From the NCBI RefSeq assembly GCF_014204865.1, contig NZ_JACHMG010000001.1:3684501-3748500 (forward strand): a stretch of 64,000 nt of DNA. The letters are read 5' to 3'. The notes under the pieces are model-generated. The model made no database searches. It saw only the letters and a program-made list of their open reading frames with translations, and was not told the DNA's origin. A program made the translations under genes and the position numbers. This stretch comes from Amycolatopsis jiangsuensis. GTDB taxonomy: Bacteria; Actinomycetota; Actinomycetes; Mycobacteriales; Pseudonocardiaceae. Shown piece after piece: positions 42,757-50,722 of this stretch (the first letter of the stretch is position 1; each line of letters opens with the position of its first letter).

Positions 42757-43459
42757 TCAGCACGCACCAACCCAGCGCCAGCAACGGATTCGAGCCCACC
42801 GGCGTACCACGGAGCAGGCCCCGCACCGTCTCCATCACCGGCGTGAACGGCTGGTATTCGGCAAACCACCGCAGTCCGGCGGGCATCGAGCCGGTGGGCA
42901 CGAAGCCACTGCCCAGGAACGGCAGCAGGATCAGCGGCATCGGAAGATTGCTCGCGCCCTCGACGCTCTTGGTCACCATCCCGAGCGCGACCGTCAGCCA
43001 GGTCAGGGAAAACGCCAGCAGCGCGAGCATGCCGAGCACGCCCAGCCAGCGCGGCAGGTCCGCGGAAGGCCGGAACCCGATGGCGACCGCCAGCCCCAGT
43101 GTCACCACGACGCTCAGCATCGCTTGCACACAGCTGCCCCCCACGTGCCCGGTGAGCACCGCCGCGCGGCTGATCGCCATCGTGCGGAAGCGGGCGACGA
43201 TGCCCTGGGTCATGTCCATCGCCACGGACACCGCCGTCCCCTGCACCGAACCGGCGATCGCCATCAGCAGCACGCCCGGGACCACGTAGTCGAGGTAGGT
43301 CCCGCGGCCCCCGCCGATACCGGCGCCGAGCACACCGCCGAAGACGTACACGAACAGCAGCAGGAAGATCACCGGCATCGCGAGCAGCACCAGCGTCATC
43401 GACGGGTAGCGCATCAGGTGCTTGAGGTTGCGGCGCACCATGACGACCGAGTCACGCAT
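42698..43459 (-). CDS. ABC-2 type permease, DrrB-like
   Basis: 253 residues with six hydrophobic helices and the DrrB-family pattern (RNLKHLMRYPSMTLVLLAMP; DYVVPGVLLMAIAGSVQGTA; GSGFVPTGSMPAGLRWFAEYQPFTPVMETVRGLLRG, quoted in parts). It forms the channel of a daunorubicin-resistance-type exporter with the ATPase encoded just upstream; ATG 43459 overlaps that gene's stop by 8 nt. Confidence 0.93.
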   Translation of the reverse strand: MRDSVVMVRRNLKHLMRYPSMTLVLLAMPVIFLLLFVYVFGGVLGAGIGGGRGTYLDYVVPGVLLMAIAGSVQGTAVSVAMDMTQGIVARFRTMAISRAAVLTGHVGGSCVQAMLSVVVTLGLAVAIGFRPSADLPRWLGVLGMLALLAFSLTWLTVALGMVTKSVEGASNLPMPLILLPFLGSGFVPTGSMPAGLRWFAEYQPFTPVMETVRGLLRGTPVGSNPLLALGWCVLISLAGYLWARRLFERNLIR

Positions 43460-44393
43460 CAGCGGTCACGCTCCGTTCGGTGAGGGTGAGGAACACGTCG
43501 TCGAGGTCGGGCAGGTGCACCGACAGCTCGCCGACTTCCACGTCCGCCGCGTCGAGCCGGTCCAGCAGCGCACGAAGGGACCGGACCCCGCCGTCGCTCG
43601 GCACCTGCAGGGTGAGCGCGTCGTCGTCGCGGACGGCTTCGCCGAACAGCCGCGCACCCGCGTCCAGCGATGCGTTGTCGGAGAAGCGCAACCGCACGTG
43701 GCCGCCGGCGACGAGCCGTTTCAGCTCGTCCGCGGTGCCCTCGGCGACGAGCCGGCCGCGGTCCAGCACGGCGATCCGGTCGGCGAGCTGGTCGGCCTCG
43801 TCCAGGTACTGCGTGGTCAGGAAGAGGGTGACCCCATCGGCCACGAGGTCCCGGATGATCGACCACATCGTGCGCCGGCTGCGCGGATCGAGCCCGGTGG
43901 TCGGCTCGTCGAGGAAGACGATCCGCGCCGAGCCGACGAGGCTCATCGCCAGGTCGAGCCGCCGCCGCATGCCGCCGGAGTAGGTGCCGGCCAGCCGGTG
44001 GGCCGCGTCGGTGAGGTCGAACCGCGTCAGCAGCTCGGCCACCCGCGCACGTCCGCCCGCCCGGCCGAGGTGGCGCAGATCGGCCATCAGCCGCAGGTTT
44101 TCCGTCCCGGTGAGCAGGTCGTCGACAGCGGAGAACTGCCCGGTCACGCCGATCGCGGCCCGGACCCCGTCCGGCTCCCGCCGCACCTCGCATCCGGCCA
44201 CCCACACGTCACCCCCGTCCGGGGCAAGCAGCGTGGAGAGGATCTGGACGGTGGTGGTCTTGCCCGCGCCATTGGGCCCGAGCAAGGCGAAAACGGTGCC
44301 CGGTTCGACCCGCAGGTCGATACCGTCGAGCACGGTGTGTTCGCCGTAGGCCTTGCGCAGCCCGCGGACGCTGATCGCCGGGGTGGTGGACAT
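43452..44393 (-). CDS. ABC exporter ATPase, DrrA-like
   Basis: 313 residues from ATG 44393. Walker A GPNGAGKTT, signature YSGGMRRRL, Walker B IVFLDEPTTGLD and the His-switch LTTQYLDEAD are intact; the C-terminal 80 residues match the DrrA extension. It powers efflux of a hydrophobic compound with the downstream permease. The open frame extends to 44513 but the start at MSTTPAISVRGLRKAYG is supported by a GGGGG-rich site just upstream. Confidence 0.94.
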   Translation of the reverse strand: MSTTPAISVRGLRKAYGEHTVLDGIDLRVEPGTVFALLGPNGAGKTTTVQILSTLLAPDGGDVWVAGCEVRREPDGVRAAIGVTGQFSAVDDLLTGTENLRLMADLRHLGRAGGRARVAELLTRFDLTDAAHRLAGTYSGGMRRRLDLAMSLVGSARIVFLDEPTTGLDPRSRRTMWSIIRDLVADGVTLFLTTQYLDEADQLADRIAVLDRGRLVAEGTADELKRLVAGGHVRLRFSDNASLDAGARLFGEAVRDDDALTLQVPSDGGVRSLRALLDRLDAADVEVGELSVHLPDLDDVFLTLTERSVTADA

Positions 44394-44501
44394 CGGTCCC
44401 CCTTTCGCTGTGATGCCCGCACCGTGCCCGGCTTCCCTGACACCCGGTGGCGTTCGCGCTGACACCGCACTGACACGAAACCGCCTGTTCCGCCGTGACC
44501 G

Positions 44502-46775
44502 ATGTGGCATCATCCGCCGGTGACCGGTGAGTGGAGCGACCCGCGCGCGTTCGATGCCGGGTGGCTGGACGACTTCGCCTCGTGGACCGCTCGCGCCGCA
44601 CTGGAATCCCTGGTCGATGAAGCCCTCGCCGGACCGGAGCTCGCCGGCGCGCTCCGCCGGGAGTCACTGCGGGCGACCGACGTCCGCGAAGGGCTGCTGG
44701 AGAACGAGTCCCTGCTCGCGAAGATCCGGATGCTGCAGGATCAGGTCTCGGCCGAGGGAGCGAGCGGGTTCCGGCCGCGTGGCCGTCCGGTCCGCGTGAG
44801 CGAGCTGGGGTGGCTGCTGATCCCCTTCGTGCTCGAAGTCGGCTACCTGAGCTTGCTGCAGCGGGCCTGGGACGCGATGCCGGTGTTCCTCCGGATCTTC
44901 GCGGTTCTGGCGTTGCCCTGCGGCCTGGTGGCTGCCGTGGCGCGAATGTCCAGGAGGACGCCTGAGCTGCGTGCCCGATTCACGAGCGGACCGGCGGAAT
45001 TCGGCGACGAACAGCTCGGGCTCGGCCGCCGCCGTCCGTTCGCGCTGCGGGAGATCGTGCTGCCCGAGGCGCGCGACTTCATCTCCGCGCACCGCCTGCT
45101 GCACTACGGCACCGAGCTGGTCTTCGAAAAGCAGTGCGAACTCTACGAGGAGGCGACCGGTGACGTCGTGCCCACAGCGGCGGCGAAACGACTGCGCCGC
45201 ATCCTCGAACGCGCGGGGACGGGCGCGATCGCGCTCGGCGGGCAACGCGGTTCCGGCAAGACGACGGCAATCCTTTCCCTGCAACGCGGATTGATCCACG
45301 GCACGGAGAATCCGGCACCGCTGGTGGTCGTCGCCGCGGCCCCGGCCAACTACGACGCCCGGGACTTCGTGCTGCATCTGCACGGGCTGCTGTGCAAGGC
45401 GGTGCTCGACCTGCTCTGGAACGAACTGCCCCCGGTCCGCTCCTGGCGCAGCTGGCTGCGCCGGGGTGCGCGGCTGTCGGCAGACCTGATCGGCTCCGCC
45501 GCGGTGGCCTGGGCGATCGGCGGCTGGCTGTGGGACGGCTCGTTCACCCGCTTCCCGATCGAACTGGGACTGCTGCTGCGCCGGATCCACTTCCCGGACC
45601 TGATAGATCCTCTGTGGACAGACCAGCCGGCGGGCAACCGGATCGCGCTGATCGTGATCGTACTGCTCGCCCTGCGGTGGACGCTGAAAGTGCTGCGCAT
45701 CCCGATCGACGTGCTGCTGGACGCCGTGCAGCGCAAGCGCTCTGCCGGACTGCTCGAGCTGGAGGCGGACGCGCGCCGCCAGCTCGACCGGATCCGTTAC
45801 CTGCAGACGCACACCAGCGGATGGTCGGGCAAGCTGCTCTTCCCCGGCAGCGCGGACCTGGGCCGGACGCAGTCGACGCAGCGGGCCGAGCAGCAGCTGA
45901 CCCATCCCGAGGTGGTGGCGGAGTTCCGGGCGTTCGCGCAGCGGACCGCCGGGCTGCTGCGCGGCGAAGGGGTCACCGACCGGCTCGTGGTCGCCATCGA
46001 CGAACTGGACAAGATCGGCGAGCAGGAAAAAGCCCAGCAGCTGGTGAACGACGTCAAGGGCATCTTCGGCGTCCCCGGCTGCCTCTACCTGGTCGCGGTG
46101 TCCGACGACGCGGTGCTCAGCTTCGAGCAGCGCGGACTCGCCATGCGGGACGCCTTCGACAGCGCGTTCTCCGAACTGGTCCGCCTGGAACCGTTCACCC
46201 AGGACGAAAGCAGGCTGTGGATCGCGCAGCGGCTGCCCGGCGTCCCGGAGCAGTTCTGCCACCTCGGGCACTGCCTGTCCGGCGGCCTCCCCCGCGACCT
46301 GCGCCGCGTCACGATCGACATGGTGGACGTGACGACCGAGCTGTACCAGCCGTCGCTGTCCGCGGTCACGTCGATCCTGCTCCGCGCGGAGCTGACCGCG
46401 AAGACGAGCGCGTTCACCGGACAGGCGCGCGCACTGGAGCAGACGACGGAACTGGCGCAGCTCTGGACGAAACTGCTGCGCATCCCCGAAACCCGGGAGG
46501 CCGCCGAACTCGCCGCGCTGGCCGCCGAACTGCACGAGGGCGCCACGCACGACCTCGCCACGCCGGTGAACCTGTTGCGCCACCACAGCAGTGCGTTCGT
46601 CCTCTTCTGCGCCACGATGCTGGAGCTGTTCACGGACGCGTTGACCGACGACCGCCTCACCCCGGCCCTGCACCAGCTGGCCGTGGCCCGCCGCCACCTC
46701 GCCCTCGACCCGCACCTCGCGTGGTCGACACTAACGGACTTCCGCAAAGCACACGACCTGGCACTGCCGGAATAA
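44502..46775 (+). CDS. KAP-type P-loop NTPase with membrane helices between Walker A and Walker B
   Basis: 757 residues from ATG 44502; GTG 44520 is an alternative. Walker A GGQRGSGKTT lies near residue 246 and Walker B LVVAIDELDKIG near 494. Hydrophobic helices lie near 103-122 and 128-148, and another pair near 328-345 and 382-401, between the two Walker motifs. That insertion is the hallmark of the KAP family (Kidins220/ARMS and F-plasmid PifA, which blocks phage T7). It should be an inner-membrane NTPase that senses or scaffolds membrane-associated partners. It stands alone, so a defence role is only inference. Confidence 0.8.
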   Translation: MWHHPPVTGEWSDPRAFDAGWLDDFASWTARAALESLVDEALAGPELAGALRRESLRATDVREGLLENESLLAKIRMLQDQVSAEGASGFRPRGRPVRVSELGWLLIPFVLEVGYLSLLQRAWDAMPVFLRIFAVLALPCGLVAAVARMSRRTPELRARFTSGPAEFGDEQLGLGRRRPFALREIVLPEARDFISAHRLLHYGTELVFEKQCELYEEATGDVVPTAAAKRLRRILERAGTGAIALGGQRGSGKTTAILSLQRGLIHGTENPAPLVVVAAAPANYDARDFVLHLHGLLCKAVLDLLWNELPPVRSWRSWLRRGARLSADLIGSAAVAWAIGGWLWDGSFTRFPIELGLLLRRIHFPDLIDPLWTDQPAGNRIALIVIVLLALRWTLKVLRIPIDVLLDAVQRKRSAGLLELEADARRQLDRIRYLQTHTSGWSGKLLFPGSADLGRTQSTQRAEQQLTHPEVVAEFRAFAQRTAGLLRGEGVTDRLVVAIDELDKIGEQEKAQQLVNDVKGIFGVPGCLYLVAVSDDAVLSFEQRGLAMRDAFDSAFSELVRLEPFTQDESRLWIAQRLPGVPEQFCHLGHCLSGGLPRDLRRVTIDMVDVTTELYQPSLSAVTSILLRAELTAKTSAFTGQARALEQTTELAQLWTKLLRIPETREAAELAALAAELHEGATHDLATPVNLLRHHSSAFVLFCATMLELFTDALTDDRLTPALHQLAVARRHLALDPHLAWSTLTDFRKAHDLALPE

Positions 46776-46844
46776 CCACTGCTTATGGTACGTGGAAGAA
46801 CCAGGCCTTGGACTTCCGCCGCCCGCGTTCGTAGCGTTGCGGAC

Positions 46845-47510
46845 GTGACCACTTACATCCTCGTCCCCGGCGCCTGTCACGGCGGCTGGTGCTTCGATCG
46901 GCTCACCGCGGAGCTGCGCGACGCCGGACACCGTGTCGTCCCGCTGACTCTGACCGGCCTCAGTGAACGTCGTCACCTGCTGCACGCCGGCGTCAATCTC
47001 GAAACCCACATCGAAGATCTCGTATACGTGCTGGAAGCCAAACGCGTCGAGAACGCGGTCCTCGTGGGCCACAGCTACGGGGGAATGGTCATCACCGGCG
47101 CCGCCGACCGTGTCCCCTGGCGAGTGGACGCGCTGGTCTACCTCGACGCGTTCGTCCCGGAAAACGGCGAATCCTGCTGGAGCCTCACCGACGAACGGCA
47201 ACGGGAGTGGTACCTGACCGTCGGCGAGATCGGCTACGCCGTACCTCCGCTGCCGTTCTTCGACTCCCGCGCTTCCGCGCACCCGCTGGCCTCCCTGCTC
47301 CAGACCATCCGGCTGGAGGGCGACCTGAGCCGGTTCCGCCGCCGCGACTACGTCTACGCGAAGATCTGGGACGGCGGCTCGCCGTTCGAACCGACCTATT
47401 GCACACTCCGCGACGATCCACATTGGAACGTGCACGAACTGGACAGCAGGCACGACCTGATGCGGGACGCGCCGCGGGAGCTGCTGCGCATCCTCCTCGC
47501 GACGGGTTGA
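46845..47510 (+). CDS. Alpha/beta hydrolase (EstC/salicylate-esterase-like)
   Basis: 221 residues from GTG 46845. Oxyanion-hole region LVPGACHGGWCF, nucleophile elbow GHSYGG near residue 85, and a C-terminal Asp/His (HELDSRHDLMRDAPRE) give a complete triad. The short cap and sequence match the esterase/hydroxynitrile-lyase-like group. Substrate unknown. Converges with the following minus-strand gene with 1 bp between stops. Confidence 0.9.
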   Translation: MTTYILVPGACHGGWCFDRLTAELRDAGHRVVPLTLTGLSERRHLLHAGVNLETHIEDLVYVLEAKRVENAVLVGHSYGGMVITGAADRVPWRVDALVYLDAFVPENGESCWSLTDERQREWYLTVGEIGYAVPPLPFFDSRASAHPLASLLQTIRLEGDLSRFRRRDYVYAKIWDGGSPFEPTYCTLRDDPHWNVHELDSRHDLMRDAPRELLRILLATG

Positions 47511-47511
47511 G

Positions 47512-48507
47512 TCAGTCCGCCGACGGCAGCTCCGGCACGCGCTCGCCCGCCGGCGGCGGGCCGGGTGGGGTGCCGTCACCGAAGGGACGGCCGCCCAGCT
47601 CCTCGCGTCCGTGCGGGGAGAGCCAGCCGGACAGCTCCGGGCCCAGCGGCACGATCCCGGTCGGGTTCACCTGCCGGTGCACCACGTAGTAGTGCTCCTT
47701 GATCTGGGCGAAGTCGATGGTGTCGCCGAACCCGGGAGTCTGGAACAGGTCCCGCGCGTACGCCCACAGCACCGGCAGCTCCGTGAGCTTCGCACGGTTG
47801 CACTTGAAGTGGCCGTGGTACACCGCGTCGAAGCGGACCAGCGTGGTGAACAGCCGGACGTCGGCCTCGGTGATCGTGTCGCCCACCAGGTAACGCTGTC
47901 CGGCCAGCCGCTGCGACAGCCAGTCGAGCCTCCCGAACAGATCGCGGTAGGCCTGCTCGTAAGCGTCCTGAGAACTGGCGAACCCGGCCTTGTACACGCC
48001 GTTGTTCACGTCGTGGAAGACTTTCTCCGCCACGTCGTCGATTTCCGCGCGCAGCGGCTCCGGATACAGCTCGGGGGCGCCTTCGCGGTGGTGCGCACGC
48101 CATTCCAGCGAAAAGTCGAGCGTCATCTGCTTGAAGTCGTTGGTCACCACCTGGCCGCTGGCCACGTCCACGAGGGCCGGCACGGTGATCCCCCGCGGGT
48201 ACTCCGGATCGCGCGCGAAGAACGCCTGCTGCAGCCGTTCGATGCCGAGCACCGGATCGCGGCCGCCCGGGTCGAGGTCGAAGGTCCAGCTGCGCTCGTC
48301 GTGCGTCGGCCCGCAGATGCCCATGGACAGCACGTCCTCGAGTCCCAGCAGCCGCCGCACGATGGACGCGCGGTTGGCCCACGGGCAGGCCCTGGCGATC
48401 ACCAGCCGGTAGCGGCCGGGTTCGACCGGCCAGCCGTCGCGGCCGTCGGCGGTGACGCGGTCGGCAAGGTAGTTCATGTCGCGCCGGAAAGCGCCCTTCT
48501 CGGTCAT
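47512..48507 (-). CDS. Glutathionyl-hydroquinone reductase-like (ECM4/Xi-class GST) protein
   Basis: 331 residues from ATG 48507. RACPWANRASIVRRLLGLE carries the catalytic Cys of the CPWANR motif that defines the family, and the C-terminal GST helical domain contains LVGDTITEADVRLFTTLVRFD (quoted in part). The family reduces glutathionyl-hydroquinones; actinomycetes usually use mycothiol, so the physiological thiol is uncertain. The ATG overlaps the MarR stop as ATGA, so both are co-translated: a quinone- or phenol-responsive unit is plausible. Confidence 0.93.
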   Translation of the reverse strand: MTEKGAFRRDMNYLADRVTADGRDGWPVEPGRYRLVIARACPWANRASIVRRLLGLEDVLSMGICGPTHDERSWTFDLDPGGRDPVLGIERLQQAFFARDPEYPRGITVPALVDVASGQVVTNDFKQMTLDFSLEWRAHHREGAPELYPEPLRAEIDDVAEKVFHDVNNGVYKAGFASSQDAYEQAYRDLFGRLDWLSQRLAGQRYLVGDTITEADVRLFTTLVRFDAVYHGHFKCNRAKLTELPVLWAYARDLFQTPGFGDTIDFAQIKEHYYVVHRQVNPTGIVPLGPELSGWLSPHGREELGGRPFGDGTPPGPPPAGERVPELPSAD

Positions 48508-48989
48508 CGGCCCTGCTTTCGTCGGCTTGGTTCGGGCGGCTCGAGCGCGGCGGCCAGCCGGGCGAGGATCGGACCCGCGGCGCGCACCTCGTCGGGAGAG
48601 AGGTGGTCGAACAAGTGGGTCCGCACCCGCTCGAGATGCCCAGGGTAGGCGGCGGCGAGCTTCGCGTGCCCCTCGTCGGTGAGGGTGGCGTGCGCGGCCC
48701 GCCGGTCCTGCGGGCACCTGACCTTGCGGACCAGCCCGCGGCGCTCGAGACTTTCCACCACCCGGCTGATCCGGCTGAGCGACAGCGCGGCGGCCTCGGC
48801 AAGGTCGGTGAGGCGCAACCGGCCCTCGGCGGCCTCGGACAGCGAGACCAGTACCGTGTAGTCGGTCATCGAGATGCCGGTGTCCCGGTCGAACTGGTCC
48901 TCCAGCACGCGGGGCAGCACGGTGATGATCCTGGTCAGCGGCCGCCACACGGCTTGTTCCCTACCGGTCAGCGGAGCTCTGTTCACCAC
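48504..48989 (-). CDS. MarR-family transcriptional regulator
   Basis: 161 residues from GTG 48989. The winged helix is RLRLTDLAEAAALSLSRISRVVESLERRGLVRKVRCPQDRRAAHATLTDEG (quoted in parts), flanked by dimerisation helices. It precedes and overlaps the hydroquinone reductase gene. MarR proteins commonly sense phenolics or redox stress through a site near this winged helix. Confidence 0.93.
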   Translation of the reverse strand: MVNRAPLTGREQAVWRPLTRIITVLPRVLEDQFDRDTGISMTDYTVLVSLSEAAEGRLRLTDLAEAAALSLSRISRVVESLERRGLVRKVRCPQDRRAAHATLTDEGHAKLAAAYPGHLERVRTHLFDHLSPDEVRAAGPILARLAAALEPPEPSRRKQGR

Positions 48990-49011
48990 GGGGACGAGTC
49001 TAGCCGAACAC

Positions 49012-49062
49012 TTGCTCGCGCAATCAGTTATCCTGGGTTACAGTGTTGGTTGAGCCCTCAAC
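49012..49062. promoter_or_regulatory. Two inverted repeats between the marR and yceI genes
   Basis: TTGC-TCGC-GCAA (49012-49023) lies 23 bp upstream of the MarR start and GTTGAG-CC-CTCAAC (49049-49062) lies 31 bp upstream of the YceI start. Both are of the short-arm type bound by MarR dimers, and could let MarR control both directions. Confidence 0.5.
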
Positions 49063-49092
49063 AACCTAGCCCGAAGCACGAAGGAAGCAGAC

Positions 49093-49638
49093 ATGACCTA
49101 CCCCCAGCTCACCGGCGAGTACACGATCGACGACACGCACAGCCGCATCGGGTTCGTCGCCCGGCACGCCATGGTGACCAAGGTCCGGGGCTCGTTCAAC
49201 GAGTTCGAAGGCAGCTTCACGGTCGACGGCGACGCCCCGGAGAAGTCCAGCGCCCAGGTCACCCTGCAGACCAAGAGCATCGACACCCGCAACGCCGACC
49301 GCGACGGCCACCTGCGCACCAACGACTTCCTGTCCGCCGACGAGCACCCGGTGATCACCTTCACCTCGACCGCCATCGCCCAGAACGGCGAGGACGGCTT
49401 CGATGTGACCGGCGACCTGACCATCAAGGGCATCACCAAGCCGGTGACCATCCCGTTCGAGTTCGGCGGCGCGGCGAAGGACCCGTTCGGCAACGACCGC
49501 GTGGGCTTCGACGGCTCGACCGTGATCAACCGCAGCGACTTCGGTGTCACCTTCAACGCCCCGCTGGAGACCGGCGGCGTGCTGGTCTCGGACAAGATCA
49601 CTCTCGAGTTCGAGATCTCCGCGATCAAGAACGCCTGA
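49093..49638 (+). CDS. YceI-family lipid-binding protein
   Basis: 181 residues, ATG start with GAAGGAAG upstream. The YceI beta-barrel pattern is present: GEYTIDDTHSRIGFVARHAM, VTLQTKSIDTRNADRDGHLR, TGDLTIKGITKPVTIPFEF (quoted in part). YceI proteins bind polyisoprenoid or amphiphilic molecules in a lipocalin-like pocket. No signal peptide is visible, so it is probably cytoplasmic. Divergent from the marR-hydroquinone reductase operon and ends in a terminator hairpin. Confidence 0.95.
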   Translation: MTYPQLTGEYTIDDTHSRIGFVARHAMVTKVRGSFNEFEGSFTVDGDAPEKSSAQVTLQTKSIDTRNADRDGHLRTNDFLSADEHPVITFTSTAIAQNGEDGFDVTGDLTIKGITKPVTIPFEFGGAAKDPFGNDRVGFDGSTVINRSDFGVTFNAPLETGGVLVSDKITLEFEISAIKNA

Positions 49639-49648
49639 GCACACCGCA

Positions 49649-49682
49649 GGGCGGGCTTCGAGACCACCACCGAAGCCCGCCT
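49649..49682 (+). terminator. Hairpin terminator after the yceI gene
   Basis: GGCGGGCTTCG (49650-49660) and CGAAGCCCGCC (49671-49681) pair perfectly over 11 bp with a 10-nt loop, starting 11 bp after the stop codon. No T-run follows, as is usual in high-GC actinomycetes. Confidence 0.85.
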
Positions 49683-49922
49683 TCCCGCGGCTGGCCTGGC
49701 TTGTCCGGACCCCGCCGTCGGACCCCGCCGTCGAATCCCACCGTCGACGTCCGCGCCGACCGCCGGCCCGATCAGTCCGGACCCACCCCGTCCGGACCAG
49801 CTCCCGCCAACCACGTCCGCGCCGGGCGTTTCTCAGGCGATTTCACCGGCATCGCGAGCTGCGCGGCGTTCAGGACCTCCCACACCGGTTCATCCGCGGG
49901 CCGGGAGCCATCCGCCACCCCT

Positions 49923-50017
49923 GGCAATGGCACCGGGAACCAACTGGCGACTCCGGCAATGGCACCGGGAACCAACCGCCGACTCTGGCGACGAAACCGG
50001 GAGCAGCCACTGATTCT
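49923..50017. repeat. 32-bp tandem repeat, three copies
   Basis: Units begin at 49923, 49955 and 49987. The first two are 32 bp and differ at only a few positions; they begin GGCAATGGCACCGGGAACCA. The third is 31 bp and diverged, and a fourth starts at 50018 but is lost after about 7 nt. Confidence 0.85.
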
Positions 50018-50430
50018 GGCGACGGATAATGATCTTCGCCGGTAGTTCTCGTGCTTCACCTTGCCGGAACTTGAACCGTCACAACTTTCACCGTCCCCCA
50101 CTCCCGCCGCTTCGCCGTAGCCAGCCGCGGGCCAGCCACCACGCTCGCCTCGCCTGGCAGCCCGACGCCGGCGAGCGCGCCCGTGAGGTAGACCGGACGC
50201 ATCCACCACGACGGCTCGATGCGCACACTCCCTCTGGACCTCCTGCCGGAGCGACCTCGAAACCCTCTCCCGCGCATCCCCAGGGCCACTTCTTCATTCT
50301 CAGCCGCACGCCGACGGCGTCCTCACCGGCGCCTGAGCCGGACGACCACCGTACGACAGCAAACCTGGCACCTTCAGTTTCCGGGTGAACACGAGGGCGC
50401 TGACCTGCGAATTTGCCCCTCATAGGCGTA

Positions 50431-50458
50431 CACATATGTGAATGCTAGTCACGTGACT
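50431..50458. promoter_or_regulatory. Two perfect palindromes upstream of the sugar transporter
   Basis: CACATATGTG (50431-50440) and AGTCACGTGACT (50447-50458) are perfect inverted repeats six bases apart, in the AT-richest part of the gap. They are good candidates for operators of a sugar-responsive repressor, though they lie 265 bp upstream of the transporter start and no local repressor gene is present. Confidence 0.45.
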
Positions 50459-50722
50459 GAATAGTTATCAGCCCGCGTCTTGCCCGTGTGGAGACCGCGT
50501 GTGACTGTGTACGGCGAAGTTCGTTTCCCCACCGCAGTGGTGACGAGGAAAGGCGTTGCCCGGCAAGGGAACCGATCGTTCCACAGTGCTGTTCACGGCG
50601 ATCCGCGGGCACGTTCGGCGCGCGCGGCGGCCAACCGACCCCCATCGCCCGGCCCGGACGGCGCTGGTCTCCCGCCAGCGGACTCCGACCGGCCGGCCCC
50701 TCCGGAAAGAGACGGCTCGGCA

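Larger units (their letters stand above)
49683..50722. other. About 1 kb without a credible gene
   Basis: Open frames here have no recognisable domain, no consistent ribosome sites and unstructured Pro/Arg/Gly-rich translations, so none is called. The stretch holds a 13-bp direct repeat (49707-49732), a 32-bp tandem repeat (49923-50017), two palindromes in locally AT-richer DNA (50431-50458), and the leader of the sugar transporter. Confidence 0.65.

Noticed and set aside
46085..46852. Minus-strand frame overlapping the KAP NTPase 3' end
   Set aside because: Ser/Arg-rich shadow without motifs; the plus strand carries intact Walker motifs in the same gene.
49772..50209. 145-residue minus-strand frame in the gene-poor gap
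   Set aside because: No domain, low-complexity Arg/Gly composition, runs across the tandem repeats, and no good ribosome site.
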